Shown piece after piece: positions 15,013 through 23,756 of a stretch of DNA of 37,497 nt (positions are counted from its first letter, which is position 1; every line of letters begins with the position of its first letter). Under the pieces are notes generated by a model that was given only the letters and a program-made list of their open reading frames with translations, ran no database searches and was not told the origin of the DNA. The DNA is from an uncultured Ruminococcus sp. GTDB lineage: Bacteria; Bacillota; Clostridia; Lachnospirales; Lachnospiraceae. The stretch lies in the NCBI GenBank assembly GCA_900553885.1, contig USFD01000025.1, positions 1 to 37,497 of the forward strand, written 5' to 3'. A program made the position numbers and the translations under genes.

Positions 15013-15183
15013 TGTTCACACTGTTCACAATAGCTATTATTTCTTGTATTTCTGCGGTTTTTACCGTGAACAATCATGCGACAATACCGTGAACATGTGA
15101 ACAATCTTGCTTTTTTATCACTTTGTTCACGTTAAGTACGGTTTTGTGCACGCTTAACACTCTTGTGCACATCAATTGTTCAC
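15013..15183. repeat. Seven TGTTCAC repeats, candidate iterons of a phage origin
   Basis: TGTTCAC occurs at 15,013, 15,022, 15,124 and 15,177, and its complement GTGAACA at 15,066, 15,089 and 15,097. Two copies extend to an identical TACCGTGAACA. TTGTGCAC also occurs twice (15,144 and 15,163). The cluster fills the only sizeable non-coding gap in the replication operon (14,883-15,179) and reaches the stop codon of the primase-helicase gene. This matches an iteron origin or an operator array; the choice is inference. Confidence 0.55.
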
Positions 15184-17582
15184 GCTCTTTCGAATCCCCT
15201 TTGTGTACCATAGAACCCGTATCTGCGTCTTGATTGATTTGGTTTCCATCCTTTTATGCACCGCATAATGCTGTTGATCTCCATGCTGTCCCGCTTTCCC
15301 ATATATTTCAGGTCACTCCCGAAGCATTCCTGCCAGATCTCAGCCGCGCAAACTTTTGTCCGCGGCACCAGCTCCACACCTTCCGGAAGATGCAGAGTTC
15401 CCTGATAGAACTGCCGGCGCTGCATCAGGGGCATAGAATCCCAGTCCTGAGGGATCTCACGATCCAGGAACTCACGGATCACGCCTTCTTTCGCATAAGC
15501 TTCCCTGTGGATTTCCTGCTGTTCTTCCGCCAGTTTTTCTACGTCCTTCGGCAGATATAAGGGCTCTCCCAGCATCCAGTAACAGTACGCCTCCGCCCAG
15601 ATCTGATCCACCTCCAACGGCAGATCATTCCATATAGATTTCTTTGCCCTGTGCAGCCCCACATCCACCGGCCAGAACCTCCGGTTCCCTGTAGAATCTT
15701 TCAGGAACTCACTGTCATTGGATGTCCCAAAGAACACGCAGCGGCGCGGATATTTATTCGTAGTCCTTCCATATGCGGCACGGTATATGTCGTGAGTCTT
15801 GCTCAGGAACTGCTTTACGGCTGATGTCTCCTGCTTCGTCATTGCCGTCAGCTCGCCCACTTCATTGATCCATGTGCCCTGGATCAGTTCTGCCGCCTCT
15901 TTTCCTTCAAAGGTTGTCAGGGAATCTGAAAACCAGTCTTTCCCCAGAATGGACAGGAATGTACTCTTCCCGATCCCCTGGGGCCCGGTAAAGATCGGCA
16001 TATAGTCATATTTCACGCCCCCTTCGACTGCCCGGGCTACGGCAGCGCACAGGGATTTTCGCATGACTGCCCTTGTATAAGCGTTATCCTCGGCCCCCAG
16101 GTAATCGCACAAAAGTGTATCCACGCGGCGTTTTCCGTCCCATTTCAGCCCCTGAAGGTATTCTCTTACATCATTGATCTTATTCTGGCTGCTTACGATC
16201 AGCAGCCCGTTATCCAGCTTTTCACGCCCTGTCAGCCCATAGAATGTTTCCATATATCGGTAATAGCCTGCGTAGTCCACGTCCTTCCAGCGGCGCTTTC
16301 CGCAGTGCAGATCCCAGGGCAGGCCCCCTGTTGTCATTCCGCAGGAAGCAAACTCGTCCGTTACGATCTTCCCTTTTAAAAGAGGATCGTTTTCCAGGAC
16401 AAGCGTTACATTGTTGATTGTCTTTTCTACCCGTCCGTTACTGTCCCTTGTAAGCTTCAGCACCCAGTCTGTGTCTTCCTCTTCCGTGTCCGCTGTTCCG
16501 CTTTCTATCCCGAAAACCTGCTTCGCCTGCTGGATCCGTTCCTTTGCCAGAAGTCCGGAAACTCCCTGGTCCTCAGACGCAAGCCGGGTCATGGCCACAT
16601 AAGAAGGAAGCTTATTTACCGGCGTGCCTTCTTTCGATTCCTGGTCCCGGTCTCCGTATTTGTGCAGCCTGATCAGGTCAAAAGCATTGACCAGCTGTCC
16701 GGAGCAGGGATCCGTAGCGTGATGGGAATACAGAAACAGATCCCCGTCATATACAACAGCTCCCCCGGTTGTAGATCCGCCGGTGTAGGTGTATCTTCCA
16801 GGGATATCTGTTGGTTCATACATCCCGGGAATGAACTTTTCCATTGCCTGGGAAATCGTATAAGTCCGGCAGAAAGCTCCGATAATCCCTCTCTTTGCGG
16901 TCGGATCTTCCTGCTTCGCCACGCGGCGGCGCTGCATAGCGTCACTCCCGGGCACCTGCGGCCATTCCTCCACGTTTCTCCAGTCCCCGTACATCCCCAG
17001 CAGTCCGTCCAGGCTGCAGAAAGGATTGTCGTAAAGTTCATATATGTACTCGCCGTCGCTGCAGACGCTGGGCCAGTACATCAGCCGGCAGGGGTCAAAC
17101 GTCGTCGGATCACAGTATTCCATCCCGATCAGGGCCGCTGCCTTTCTCGCTGCGGGCTCATACTCATCTGCGGTTGCGGTCTTATCCAGCGGCAGGATGA
17201 CACGGAGCCGCGGTGCATAACCAACATGCTTCCGCGTGCTGTACACAACTGCGGCGCATCCCAGGCCGGACACGCGCTTCAGGATATTTTCTGTCTGTCC
17301 TGCCGGGATATTATCCAGATCAAGAGTCAGAAGATCCCTGCCCTGGACATATACACTTTTCCTCCGGTCGTTCAAAAATGTGCCGCCTACAAATCCACCC
17401 ACGTCTTTCAGATCAGACTGCCGGTTCTTCGGCAGGGCCAGATACTGTTCCATGGTTTCCGGGCTCTGTACCGGGGTCTTAAGCTTTTCAGCAAAGTCGG
17501 ACCACATGATCTCGCTCTTCGGCCAGTAGGTTGCCTTCCGGCTTCCTGCCGTGCTGACCATCAATTTTCGGTTATACTGCAT
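15180..17582 (-). CDS. VapE-type primase-helicase
   Basis: An 800-residue replication protein. The N-terminal part has archaeo-eukaryotic primase signs: a D-x-D motif (TLDLDN, D88 and D90), an S-x-x-x-H motif (STRKH, about 115-119), and a DPCRLMYWPS segment (163-172). The C-terminal half is the virulence-associated E domain: Walker A GPQGIGKST (533-541), Walker B region WINEVGEL (571-578), sensor FFGTSND (617-623) and an Arg-rich TGNRRFWPV. Such proteins initiate and unwind at phage origins. GGAGG precedes the start. The possible origin lies directly at its 3' end. Confidence 0.85.
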   Translation of the reverse strand: MQYNRKLMVSTAGSRKATYWPKSEIMWSDFAEKLKTPVQSPETMEQYLALPKNRQSDLKDVGGFVGGTFLNDRRKSVYVQGRDLLTLDLDNIPAGQTENILKRVSGLGCAAVVYSTRKHVGYAPRLRVILPLDKTATADEYEPAARKAAALIGMEYCDPTTFDPCRLMYWPSVCSDGEYIYELYDNPFCSLDGLLGMYGDWRNVEEWPQVPGSDAMQRRRVAKQEDPTAKRGIIGAFCRTYTISQAMEKFIPGMYEPTDIPGRYTYTGGSTTGGAVVYDGDLFLYSHHATDPCSGQLVNAFDLIRLHKYGDRDQESKEGTPVNKLPSYVAMTRLASEDQGVSGLLAKERIQQAKQVFGIESGTADTEEEDTDWVLKLTRDSNGRVEKTINNVTLVLENDPLLKGKIVTDEFASCGMTTGGLPWDLHCGKRRWKDVDYAGYYRYMETFYGLTGREKLDNGLLIVSSQNKINDVREYLQGLKWDGKRRVDTLLCDYLGAEDNAYTRAVMRKSLCAAVARAVEGGVKYDYMPIFTGPQGIGKSTFLSILGKDWFSDSLTTFEGKEAAELIQGTWINEVGELTAMTKQETSAVKQFLSKTHDIYRAAYGRTTNKYPRRCVFFGTSNDSEFLKDSTGNRRFWPVDVGLHRAKKSIWNDLPLEVDQIWAEAYCYWMLGEPLYLPKDVEKLAEEQQEIHREAYAKEGVIREFLDREIPQDWDSMPLMQRRQFYQGTLHLPEGVELVPRTKVCAAEIWQECFGSDLKYMGKRDSMEINSIMRCIKGWKPNQSRRRYGFYGTQRGFERA

Positions 17583-17592
17583 ATCGGTCCTC

Positions 17593-19566
17593 CTAGTCTT
17601 TCATATAGTAACTGCTCTCAAATCCGGCGCCCTTCAGGATTAATCCCGGCGCCCAGGAAATCGGATCGGCCATCAGACTGCAGATCTGATCTACTGTCAC
17701 GTCCATAGGAGCGTCAATGATTACCTCATCATGCACATGGAAAACAACCTGCAGGCCAAGATGGCTGATTCTCCTGAGCGTTTCCGCAAGACAGTCCCTG
17801 GCGATTGCCTGAACAATGTTCTCCGTCATTTTTCCGCCATAAGTAGAATCCACTTCCCATTTCCGGGTCTGCTGTCCTACTGTATAATAGTGGATCGCCA
17901 TCTTTCCAAATCTGTTCTCCTGCAGAAAAGGTTTCGGATAAAACAGCTTCCGTCCGCTTGGCAGCTGTACGGTTAAAAAGGATTGTCCATACAGCAGGTC
18001 TCCCTCCAGACGGAAGATCAGCCCCCGCATAGCCTGTGGTTCAGCCGTTGTCATAGCGGCGAGCGCAGTCTCTTCCACCGCGTACCACAGATCCCGGATC
18101 CGCGGGTTTGCATTCCGCCACCGGGTTACGATATCCGGAAGTTCCTCTTCTGTAAGCCCCATGTTCAAAGCTCCCATTGCGATCAATGCGGAAGTACCTC
18201 CCTGGTATCCCAGGGCAAGTGTTGCCACTTTTCCTTTCTGGCGAAGGCTGTATTCCGGGTTCCCTTTTACGATCCTCTCGATCGGCACATGGAACATCTG
18301 AGACGCCGTGGCCTCATAGATCTTTCCGTGAGTAGCAAAGACTTCATTTACCCACTGTTCACCCGCCAGCCAGGCAATTACTCTCGCTTCGATAGCGGAA
18401 AAGTCCGCCACCACAAATTTATGTCCTTCCGACGGGATAAACGCTGTCCGGATCAGCTGGGAAAGTGTATCCGGCACATTGCCATACAAGAGCCGGACTC
18501 CTTCATAGTTCTGGGCTTTTACAAGATTTCTGGCGTAATCCAGCGTTTTCAGATAGTTTCTGGGCAGGTTCTGCAACTGCACAAGCCGCCCTGCCCACCT
18601 TCCCGTTCTATTGGCGCCATAAAACTGAGTCAGCCCCCGGATCCTGTCATCCTCACACTTCGCCGTCTGCATAGCTGTATACTTCCTGACAGAAGTTTTC
18701 CCCAGCTGCTGGCGGATCTCTAAAATACGCCGTACAGTTTTTGGAAGCGCCTCCCGTGTCAGAGTTTCTTCAACGGTTGCCTTCTGAAGGTTCTCCATCT
18801 GTACACCCTGTTCCGTCAGCCACTGAAGGAGCTGCCCCGTACTGTTTGGATTGGAAAGTCCTGTAATCTCTACGGCCTCGTCTGTCAGCTCCTGTGTACT
18901 GATTCCGTCTATCATAAGCGCTCCGGTGATCAGTCCGGTGTCCACTCTTACCCCGAATGCGTTCATCCGGACATCCATCTGCCAGAGCCTCTCCTCTGTT
19001 TCCGGAACAGGGAAAGCACTCAGCCGTTTAAGGATCTCGCTTTCTGTGACAACGTCCTGCACACAATACCCTTTAAAAAGCTTCCATTTTTCCGGGGCAT
19101 GCAGGGGAAGATTCCATGTCCGCCCTCCGTTACTCTTTGTCGGCTTACAAGGTACGCAGAAATACCGGATCAGGGCCTTTCCTGTTGTCAGCTTCTGTTT
19201 GTCCTGGGGAAGGCCGATCGCTTTTCCGGTTGCGTCCAGTCCGGCGGTATACCCGCAGTACAGACCGTGAATCATAGTACACTTCCACTGCGCAAGAGGA
19301 GTATGGTATCCTGCCCGGTTCAGGCAGTACCACTCGAAAGCCGCATTATACGCATGTTTTGTGACAGATGGGTCTGACATGCATTTTAAAATCTGATCCG
19401 GTATTTTCTCCCCCATTTCCAGATCTACAATCTTAACAGGATCCTCGTCCAGCTTATAAGCAAACAGAAGAATCCCGAAATCTTTGTCCTGCGCATATCG
19501 GTAAAGACCCGTTTTGCTAATGTCCGCGCTGCTTCTTGTTTCTATGTCAATGCTTAAATGACGCAT
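17593..19566 (-). CDS. Phage family A DNA polymerase
   Basis: A 657-residue replicative polymerase. The N-terminal 3'-5' exonuclease domain has the D-x-E motif at D7/E9 (SIDIET). The polymerase domain shows motif A (VVADFSAIEAR, D388), motif B (RQKGKVATLALGYQ, about 442-455) and motif C (FHVHDEV, D613-E614). There is no 5' nuclease domain, as usual for phage versions. It lies between the primase-helicase and the DUF2815 protein, the common order in Firmicutes siphoviruses. GGGAGG precedes the ATG. Confidence 0.92.
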   Translation of the reverse strand: MRHLSIDIETRSSADISKTGLYRYAQDKDFGILLFAYKLDEDPVKIVDLEMGEKIPDQILKCMSDPSVTKHAYNAAFEWYCLNRAGYHTPLAQWKCTMIHGLYCGYTAGLDATGKAIGLPQDKQKLTTGKALIRYFCVPCKPTKSNGGRTWNLPLHAPEKWKLFKGYCVQDVVTESEILKRLSAFPVPETEERLWQMDVRMNAFGVRVDTGLITGALMIDGISTQELTDEAVEITGLSNPNSTGQLLQWLTEQGVQMENLQKATVEETLTREALPKTVRRILEIRQQLGKTSVRKYTAMQTAKCEDDRIRGLTQFYGANRTGRWAGRLVQLQNLPRNYLKTLDYARNLVKAQNYEGVRLLYGNVPDTLSQLIRTAFIPSEGHKFVVADFSAIEARVIAWLAGEQWVNEVFATHGKIYEATASQMFHVPIERIVKGNPEYSLRQKGKVATLALGYQGGTSALIAMGALNMGLTEEELPDIVTRWRNANPRIRDLWYAVEETALAAMTTAEPQAMRGLIFRLEGDLLYGQSFLTVQLPSGRKLFYPKPFLQENRFGKMAIHYYTVGQQTRKWEVDSTYGGKMTENIVQAIARDCLAETLRRISHLGLQVVFHVHDEVIIDAPMDVTVDQICSLMADPISWAPGLILKGAGFESSYYMKD

Positions 19567-19617
19567 TTTTCAACCTCCCTATCCATGTTGAGGAGGGGAT
19601 GCCCCCTCCTCATTTTT

Positions 19618-20256
19618 TTACATTGGAAGACCTGTAATCGGGTTGATATTCCCCGCAGGCGTATTCGGATTCCACTGAGGCGCTGCCCCCTGTGCCGGTG
19701 CCGGCTGCGGAGCTCCAAACGCCTGTGCCGCTGTCGGAGCACTTCCTCCAAGGGGCTCCCCGTCCCTCACTTTCTTTACCGGGCCGAGACTGCACCCAAT
19801 CCCCTTTTTCCCGCCGAACATGTACGGGAAGAATTCTACGTTGACCAAAGCATACACACCGCTATACATCTCGGACTGGTTAATCATGGGATTCCCGTTC
19901 TGGTCTACAACCTCCGGCGGATAGTCTGTACCTGTGTTGGCCGTAAACACCCAGTGGCCTTTACACTCCGGGCCAAAAGGCATTCCATCAGAAGGCCTTG
20001 TTCCATCCCCGTCATGCACGGGAGTTGGAACGATCGGCGGACACACGCCATTCCATTTCCCGGATATTCCCTTCTGTTTTGCCGCTTCAATAGCGGCGTC
20101 AATCCGGGCTTTTGTCGCTGTATCAGACTTCGGAACAAGGATTGTGCAGCTGAACTTTTCTTCCGCTCCCGCCTGATGGGCATACGGCTTAAACAGATGT
20201 ACATATGATAATCTTGCTTCTCCAGTAGTTACGTTTGTAATATCTCCAAAACTCAT
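19618..20256 (-). CDS. DUF2815 family ssDNA-binding-like protein
   Basis: A 212-residue protein beginning MSFGDITNVTTGEARLSY. The core, with FSCTILVPKSDTATK, MYSGVYALVNVEFFPY and a Gly-rich KGIGCSLGPVKKVRDG, is the DUF2815 pattern, viewed as a phage single-strand binding protein with an OB-like fold. The C-terminal 45 residues are a Pro/Ala/Gln-rich disordered tail ending NPITGLPM, like the partner-binding tails of SSBs. It is flanked by the polymerase and DUF2800 genes, its usual neighbours. GGAGG precedes the start. Confidence 0.8.
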   Translation of the reverse strand: MSFGDITNVTTGEARLSYVHLFKPYAHQAGAEEKFSCTILVPKSDTATKARIDAAIEAAKQKGISGKWNGVCPPIVPTPVHDGDGTRPSDGMPFGPECKGHWVFTANTGTDYPPEVVDQNGNPMINQSEMYSGVYALVNVEFFPYMFGGKKGIGCSLGPVKKVRDGEPLGGSAPTAAQAFGAPQPAPAQGAAPQWNPNTPAGNINPITGLPM

Positions 20257-20257
20257 G

Positions 20258-21439
20258 TTATTTTTCCTCCTTAAATGCCTCTGCGGCTGTCACTTTGTTT
20301 GTAATTGCTTCTCTTCTATCGGATTCCTTTACCAGAGCCGGTTTTCCCGGATGCTTTACAACGAATTCCCCGACTGCGTCCTGGAAGTCTTTCTTTCCTA
20401 CCAGCTTTTCTACCTGGGCGAGTGTCAGAGGCTTCTTTTCCCACAGCATGGCTTCTTCTGTAATTCCGGCTTTCGTCAGCTTTTCAAATGCGGCGTCCAT
20501 ATCCGTCCAGTCACGGGATCCACGTCCTTCCACAGCTTTCCATCCAGGCACACTCTTTCCGGAAAGGCACTCGGCCAATGCCCACTCTTTCAGGTCTTTC
20601 AGCCACTTTTCTACGTCTTCTCCCTGCATAAGGTATAATCCTGCTTCTTCGCTGCTGATCAGCGGAGGAAGTTTGCCCTTATCCGGGCTGAATGCCATCT
20701 GCACGTTATAATCAGCCCGTGCGCGGCACTGCTGTTTTGCCCTGCAGAATCGGCACTGCTTTTCTCCCGGACAGAAGTCCCCTTCCCCTTCGATCGCAAG
20801 CTCCGCCCGCTCCGTTACATAAACGCCGAACTTAAGCAGTTCGTCCAGGGAACAGTCCCATTCAGAAATGCTGTCCAGACGCGGCTGAATAATGGCCAGA
20901 TGAATCCGCTTGATGGAATAGAGGATTTTATAGGCTTCAAATGCACCCAGCGCATAAAGCATCATCTGCGGATTTTCCTCCGCGGATACGGGCACGCCTT
21001 TTCCGTATTTGAAATCCATAACATAGAGGTCTTCCCCCTGAAGCATAATAAAATCTGCAGTTCCGAATCCCCCCGGAATGTAGGCGCTTAAGTCCAGATG
21101 TTTCTCGATCTCTACAGAGGGCTGGGAAGGGAGTTTCACCGACACATCCTTGATGTAACCTAAATATGTATCTGTATGGGTCAGCATTTCATCCTGCCAC
21201 AGCTCATTTTCTTTCAGTTTTTTAATGGCAAAAGTAAGCTTTCTTTTCGAAATCTCTCCCGGATTAAAATAATTCTTCACCTTCAATTCCGCCAGCTCAT
21301 GCGCCAATGTTCCCTCCTCCGCCGCTTCTGATCCTGTGTCCGGAAACTGCTCTTCCAGTTTCGCGCTGGGAGTGCATAACAGCCACCTGTGAGCCCCGGA
21401 GGCGCTCAAAAGGGCGTGTGCTCTTTCTTCATGTTTCAT
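20258..21439 (-). CDS. DUF2800 family RecB-like nuclease
   Basis: A 393-residue protein with the DUF2800 pattern: N-terminal ASGAHRWLLCTPSAKLEE, AEEGTLAHELAE, then the PD-(D/E)XK core GTADFIMLQGEDLYVMDFKYGKG (D and D-x-K), and a downstream Cys cluster (CPGEKQCRFCRAKQQC) that could bind an Fe-S cluster, as in AddB/Cas4-like nucleases. It probably processes DNA ends for recombination or replication together with the DUF2815 protein. The start codon overlaps the stop of the upstream gene (TGATG), so it is translationally coupled. Confidence 0.8.
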   Translation of the reverse strand: MKHEERAHALLSASGAHRWLLCTPSAKLEEQFPDTGSEAAEEGTLAHELAELKVKNYFNPGEISKRKLTFAIKKLKENELWQDEMLTHTDTYLGYIKDVSVKLPSQPSVEIEKHLDLSAYIPGGFGTADFIMLQGEDLYVMDFKYGKGVPVSAEENPQMMLYALGAFEAYKILYSIKRIHLAIIQPRLDSISEWDCSLDELLKFGVYVTERAELAIEGEGDFCPGEKQCRFCRAKQQCRARADYNVQMAFSPDKGKLPPLISSEEAGLYLMQGEDVEKWLKDLKEWALAECLSGKSVPGWKAVEGRGSRDWTDMDAAFEKLTKAGITEEAMLWEKKPLTLAQVEKLVGKKDFQDAVGEFVVKHPGKPALVKESDRREAITNKVTAAEAFKEEK

Positions 21440-21864
21440 CAGATCTGTGCCCCCATTCCCCGAAGTGCTGTTGCAAAGTTTCCATACTGATCCTGCGGAA
21501 GCTCAACCAGGGAATTTACCCCATAGCTCTGGATCAGCTGCTGAAGCTGCATCTGCATGCCCTTGTCCATCAACGTCATGGCCGCCCGGGACAGGTCATC
21601 CCTTGTGTAGCTCGGCGCCGTAGTGGGAACTGCCGGAGCATTCTGGACCGGAGCCGCAGGCGCTGCCGGTGTGGATGCGGCAGGTGCCTGTGCTGCCGGT
21701 GCCTGTCCCACGTTCGCATTCGGAAAATGCGGGGCGATCTGCTTGCCGTAAGGAATTGATTTTTCCTCACCGCCCTGTTTTCCATTCAGTTCATCCTTCA
21801 GAAGCTCTCTCGCTACTGCTTTCATTTCCTCGAAATCCTTATAAATTACCGTGATCTGTGCCAT
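21439..21864 (-). CDS. Phage protein with Ala/Pro-rich linker
   Basis: A 141-residue protein: an N-terminal domain (MAQITVIYKDFEEMKAVARELL), a long Ala/Pro linker (about residues 55-90, many AAPAAP-type repeats), and a C-terminal helical domain (YTRDDLSRAAMTLMDKGMQ, then LQQLIQSYGVNSLVELP). The C-terminal domain resembles helical modules found in phage replication accessory proteins, but I cannot name the family. GGAGG stands nine bases before the chosen ATG; the ATG two codons earlier is also possible. It is coupled to the DUF2800 gene. Confidence 0.65.
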   Translation of the reverse strand: MAQITVIYKDFEEMKAVARELLKDELNGKQGGEEKSIPYGKQIAPHFPNANVGQAPAAQAPAASTPAAPAAPVQNAPAVPTTAPSYTRDDLSRAAMTLMDKGMQMQLQQLIQSYGVNSLVELPQDQYGNFATALRGMGAQI

Positions 21865-21866
21865 AA

Positions 21867-22100
21867 TCATTTACCTCCTAATTTTTCAAGCCCTGCACGG
21901 GCAATTTCTATGAATTCATCCTCTGTAAGGCTGATTCCTTTTGTCATTTTTTCATGGTCATCTGACCAGCCCCGGATATCCAGCTTCGGTTCTTTCCCGA
22001 ACCAGCTGATCCGGTTCAGCTCAGTGTGATATACGTCCGTTCCATTCTTTTTCGGAAGAGTAAGGATGTTTTCTTTGATCTCATAACTTGTTTTCGCCAT
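21867..22100 (-). CDS. YdbC/PC4-like ssDNA-binding protein
   Basis: A 77-residue protein whose core, ISWFGKEPKLDIRGWSDDHEKMTKGISLTEDEF, has the beta-sheet and K-x-D-I-R-x-W pattern of bacterial PC4-like YdbC proteins, which bind single-stranded DNA as dimers. The short length fits a single PC4 domain. It sits among replication and recombination genes, where an ssDNA-binding protein makes sense. The start has GGAGG upstream (AGGAGGAATAGAGG). Confidence 0.8.
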   Translation of the reverse strand: MAKTSYEIKENILTLPKKNGTDVYHTELNRISWFGKEPKLDIRGWSDDHEKMTKGISLTEDEFIEIARAGLEKLGGK

Positions 22101-22103
22101 CCT

Positions 22104-22463
22104 CTATTCCTCCTGTAACCCTATAAACGTATGTAATAGCCTGTCCTTCAGCGCCTCCGGATCATCCGGTGCGACGATATCATCTCCTGCAGCAATCCCG
22201 AAAATCAAATCGCCAACAATGGGATTCCCGTGTTTTACAGTTCCATACAGTGCGGATCCCACCAAATTCAGCGGAAGCCCTTTTATAATCCCTTCCTCGT
22301 CAACCAGCATGATCACGGATGGATCCTTGAAATAGTCCGCCATGAGCTGCGTGTGGACCGTCTCGAAATGCCCTCCGATCGCGCGCTGAATGTCCCTGAA
22401 ATCATTGAAATTCACATCAATGACAGAAATTTTGTTGTCAGTCGTTATCTTCACTGTTTTCAT
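22104..22463 (-). CDS. DUF3846 domain protein
   Basis: A 119-residue protein starting MKTVKITTDNKISVIDVNF. The central IMLVDEEGIIKGLPLNLVGSALYG and IVGDLIFGIAAGDDIV match DUF3846, a small phage and mobile-element domain of unknown role. The ATG at 22,463 is chosen because the longer frame to 22,574 runs through a hairpin and lacks a good site; the local site (AAGAG) is weak. It is downstream of a stable hairpin at 22,516-22,545, which may affect its translation. Confidence 0.7.
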   Translation of the reverse strand: MKTVKITTDNKISVIDVNFNDFRDIQRAIGGHFETVHTQLMADYFKDPSVIMLVDEEGIIKGLPLNLVGSALYGTVKHGNPIVGDLIFGIAAGDDIVAPDDPEALKDRLLHTFIGLQEE

Positions 22464-22515
22464 CTCTTTACAAATCCCTCTTTTCCGTCTAAAATTAAAT
22501 TGGATATTTACCAGG

Positions 22516-22545
22516 GCGCCCGAGCTTGCCGGCTCATGTGGGCGC
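22516..22545 (-). ncRNA. Stable RNA hairpin in the early operon leader of the DUF3846 gene
   Basis: On the minus strand GCGCCC pairs with GGGCGC, and inside it GAGC pairs with GCTC around CGGCAA, with a four-base bulge (ACAT). There is no T run, so it is not a terminator. It occupies most of the 82-bp gap before the DUF3846 gene. It may be a processing site or translational control element; this is inference. Confidence 0.4.
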
Positions 22546-22953
22546 TCATTCTTTTTCCGGATATCTAAGCTCAAATATCTGACAGATCTGATCCGCTGTA
22601 AAAGTTGTATCCTCCGGCATTCCGGAAAAATATCCCATTATCAACGCTGTACGCTCTGCAATACTTCTGTATTCGTCCACCGAGCTTTTGATCCGTTCGT
22701 ACCACTTTTCAAAATCCGTCTTCTGATCCTGGTTTTTGATGATTCCGAAACGTTCTTCCGTAAATTCGATCAATTCCTCCCGGAATTTATTCTCGCCGGA
22801 TAAATGCCCTAAAAGCTTCTTTGCGATTTTTGCTGATATATTCATAATCAGGAAATCATATTCCGCAGGGAGCTTTCGATCCTCGCAAACCGCATCCCCG
22901 GCAACGCCGATCAGAACCTTGATATCCTGTTCTGTCAATGTATACTTTTTCAT
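22546..22953 (-). CDS. Early phage protein of unknown function
   Basis: A 135-residue, helix-rich protein starting MKKYTLTEQDIKVLIGVAG. Charged helices make up most of the length (ENKFREELIEFTEERFGI, FEKWYERIKSSVDEYRSI), with no membrane segment or Cys motif. GGAGGTGAGAAGG precedes the ATG at 22,953; a longer frame begins inside the ribosome binding site. No family is recognised. It is part of the early operon between a small membrane protein and the DUF3846 gene. Confidence 0.65.
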   Translation of the reverse strand: MKKYTLTEQDIKVLIGVAGDAVCEDRKLPAEYDFLIMNISAKIAKKLLGHLSGENKFREELIEFTEERFGIIKNQDQKTDFEKWYERIKSSVDEYRSIAERTALIMGYFSGMPEDTTFTADQICQIFELRYPEKE

Positions 22954-22967
22954 CCTTCTCACCTCCT

Positions 22968-23189
22968 TCACCAGATCGGCCCCGCCTGTAGTATGTAGAT
23001 AATCACTGCCTGGACTGCATTTAACAGCAGCGACGCTGCAGTGACTCCGACCAGACCTCTGGCCGCCTTGTCTCTCTCCCTGCGGATCGGTGCCGGATCA
23101 ACTGACTTCAGTGCAGCCGCAGGAATCAGGCTTGTCCTTCTGGAATCAATCAGCTTGATCTCTGCCGGCTCTAATGTTATTTCCTGCAT
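22968..23189 (-). CDS. Small membrane-anchored early protein
   Basis: A 73-residue protein starting MQEITLEPAEIKLIDSRR. A basic stretch (RRERDKAARG) leads to one C-terminal hydrophobic helix (about residues 46-68, VTAASLLLNAVQAVIIYIL). It is probably a tail-anchored inner membrane protein with a cytosolic N terminus. A strong GGAGGG site precedes it. Small membrane proteins in early phage operons can be exclusion or host-takeover factors, but nothing in the sequence decides this. Confidence 0.6.
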   Translation of the reverse strand: MQEITLEPAEIKLIDSRRTSLIPAAALKSVDPAPIRRERDKAARGLVGVTAASLLLNAVQAVIIYILQAGPIW

Positions 23190-23224
23190 GTTCTTCCCTC
23201 CTTTCGCAATGCTTCATTGCATTC

Positions 23225-23476
23225 TTACATTGCCTCCCTGCCAAGTCGCTCCTTCTCCTCGTCCGGAATCTGCAGAGCCTTATACAGTCCTCTCAATTCC
23301 CGCAGAGTAAACTTTGCCGGATCCCGAATCTTTGCGTACAATGTACTTTCCTTCATACCGGCTTTTCTGGCTACTTCCGGAACAGTCGTCCGTCTGACTT
23401 CCATCAAATTCTTGATGCTACCGCGGAAAATGCAGTTCTGCTCTTCCGGAATGTTTCTTACCATTGATCTCGGCAT
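23225..23476 (-). CDS. Small helix-turn-helix regulator
   Basis: An 83-residue protein with an XRE-like helix-turn-helix: RTTVPEVARKAGMKESTLYAKI (about residues 29-50), followed by a supporting helix TLRELRGLYKALQIPDEE. The start at 23,476 has GGGAGGTG upstream. It is a candidate second early regulator, in addition to the cro-like protein. Direct TGTTAC repeats in the upstream gap (at about 23,514 and 23,540) may be its operators. Confidence 0.7.
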   Translation of the reverse strand: MPRSMVRNIPEEQNCIFRGSIKNLMEVRRTTVPEVARKAGMKESTLYAKIRDPAKFTLRELRGLYKALQIPDEEKERLGREAM

Positions 23477-23548
23477 CCTATTTCACCTCCCCGTTGAATC
23501 ACAGTTTACTTGTTACGATAATTACCAGTTGATTGCCTGTTACACTAA

Positions 23549-23695
23549 TCACTTTTTTACTTCTCGCTGTAGAATCTCTTTTGATATTTTCTGATGAACC
23601 GACTTCGCTTCTTTGGAAAACTCAATCTCGCCTGATAAGAGTGCTATAGATATCATTTGATTAAGTACAGCGAGTTCTTTTGTTGTAAATTCCAC
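23549..23695 (-). CDS. Small early phage protein with GTG start
   Basis: A 48-residue ORF starting with GTG (peptide MEFTTKELAVLNQMISIALL), with GAGGTGTCATA upstream. Two amphipathic helices (KELAVLNQMISIALLSGE and SVHQKISKEILQREVKK) fill the sequence. It is the first minus-strand gene after the DnaA-box cluster and so may head a separate early transcript. The family is not certain. Confidence 0.55.
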   Translation of the reverse strand: MEFTTKELAVLNQMISIALLSGEIEFSKEAKSVHQKISKEILQREVKK

Positions 23696-23756
23696 TATGA
23701 CACCTCTTCCTTTTCATCTGTCTGAAACAAATAATCAAGTGACTTGTCGGGAAAAG

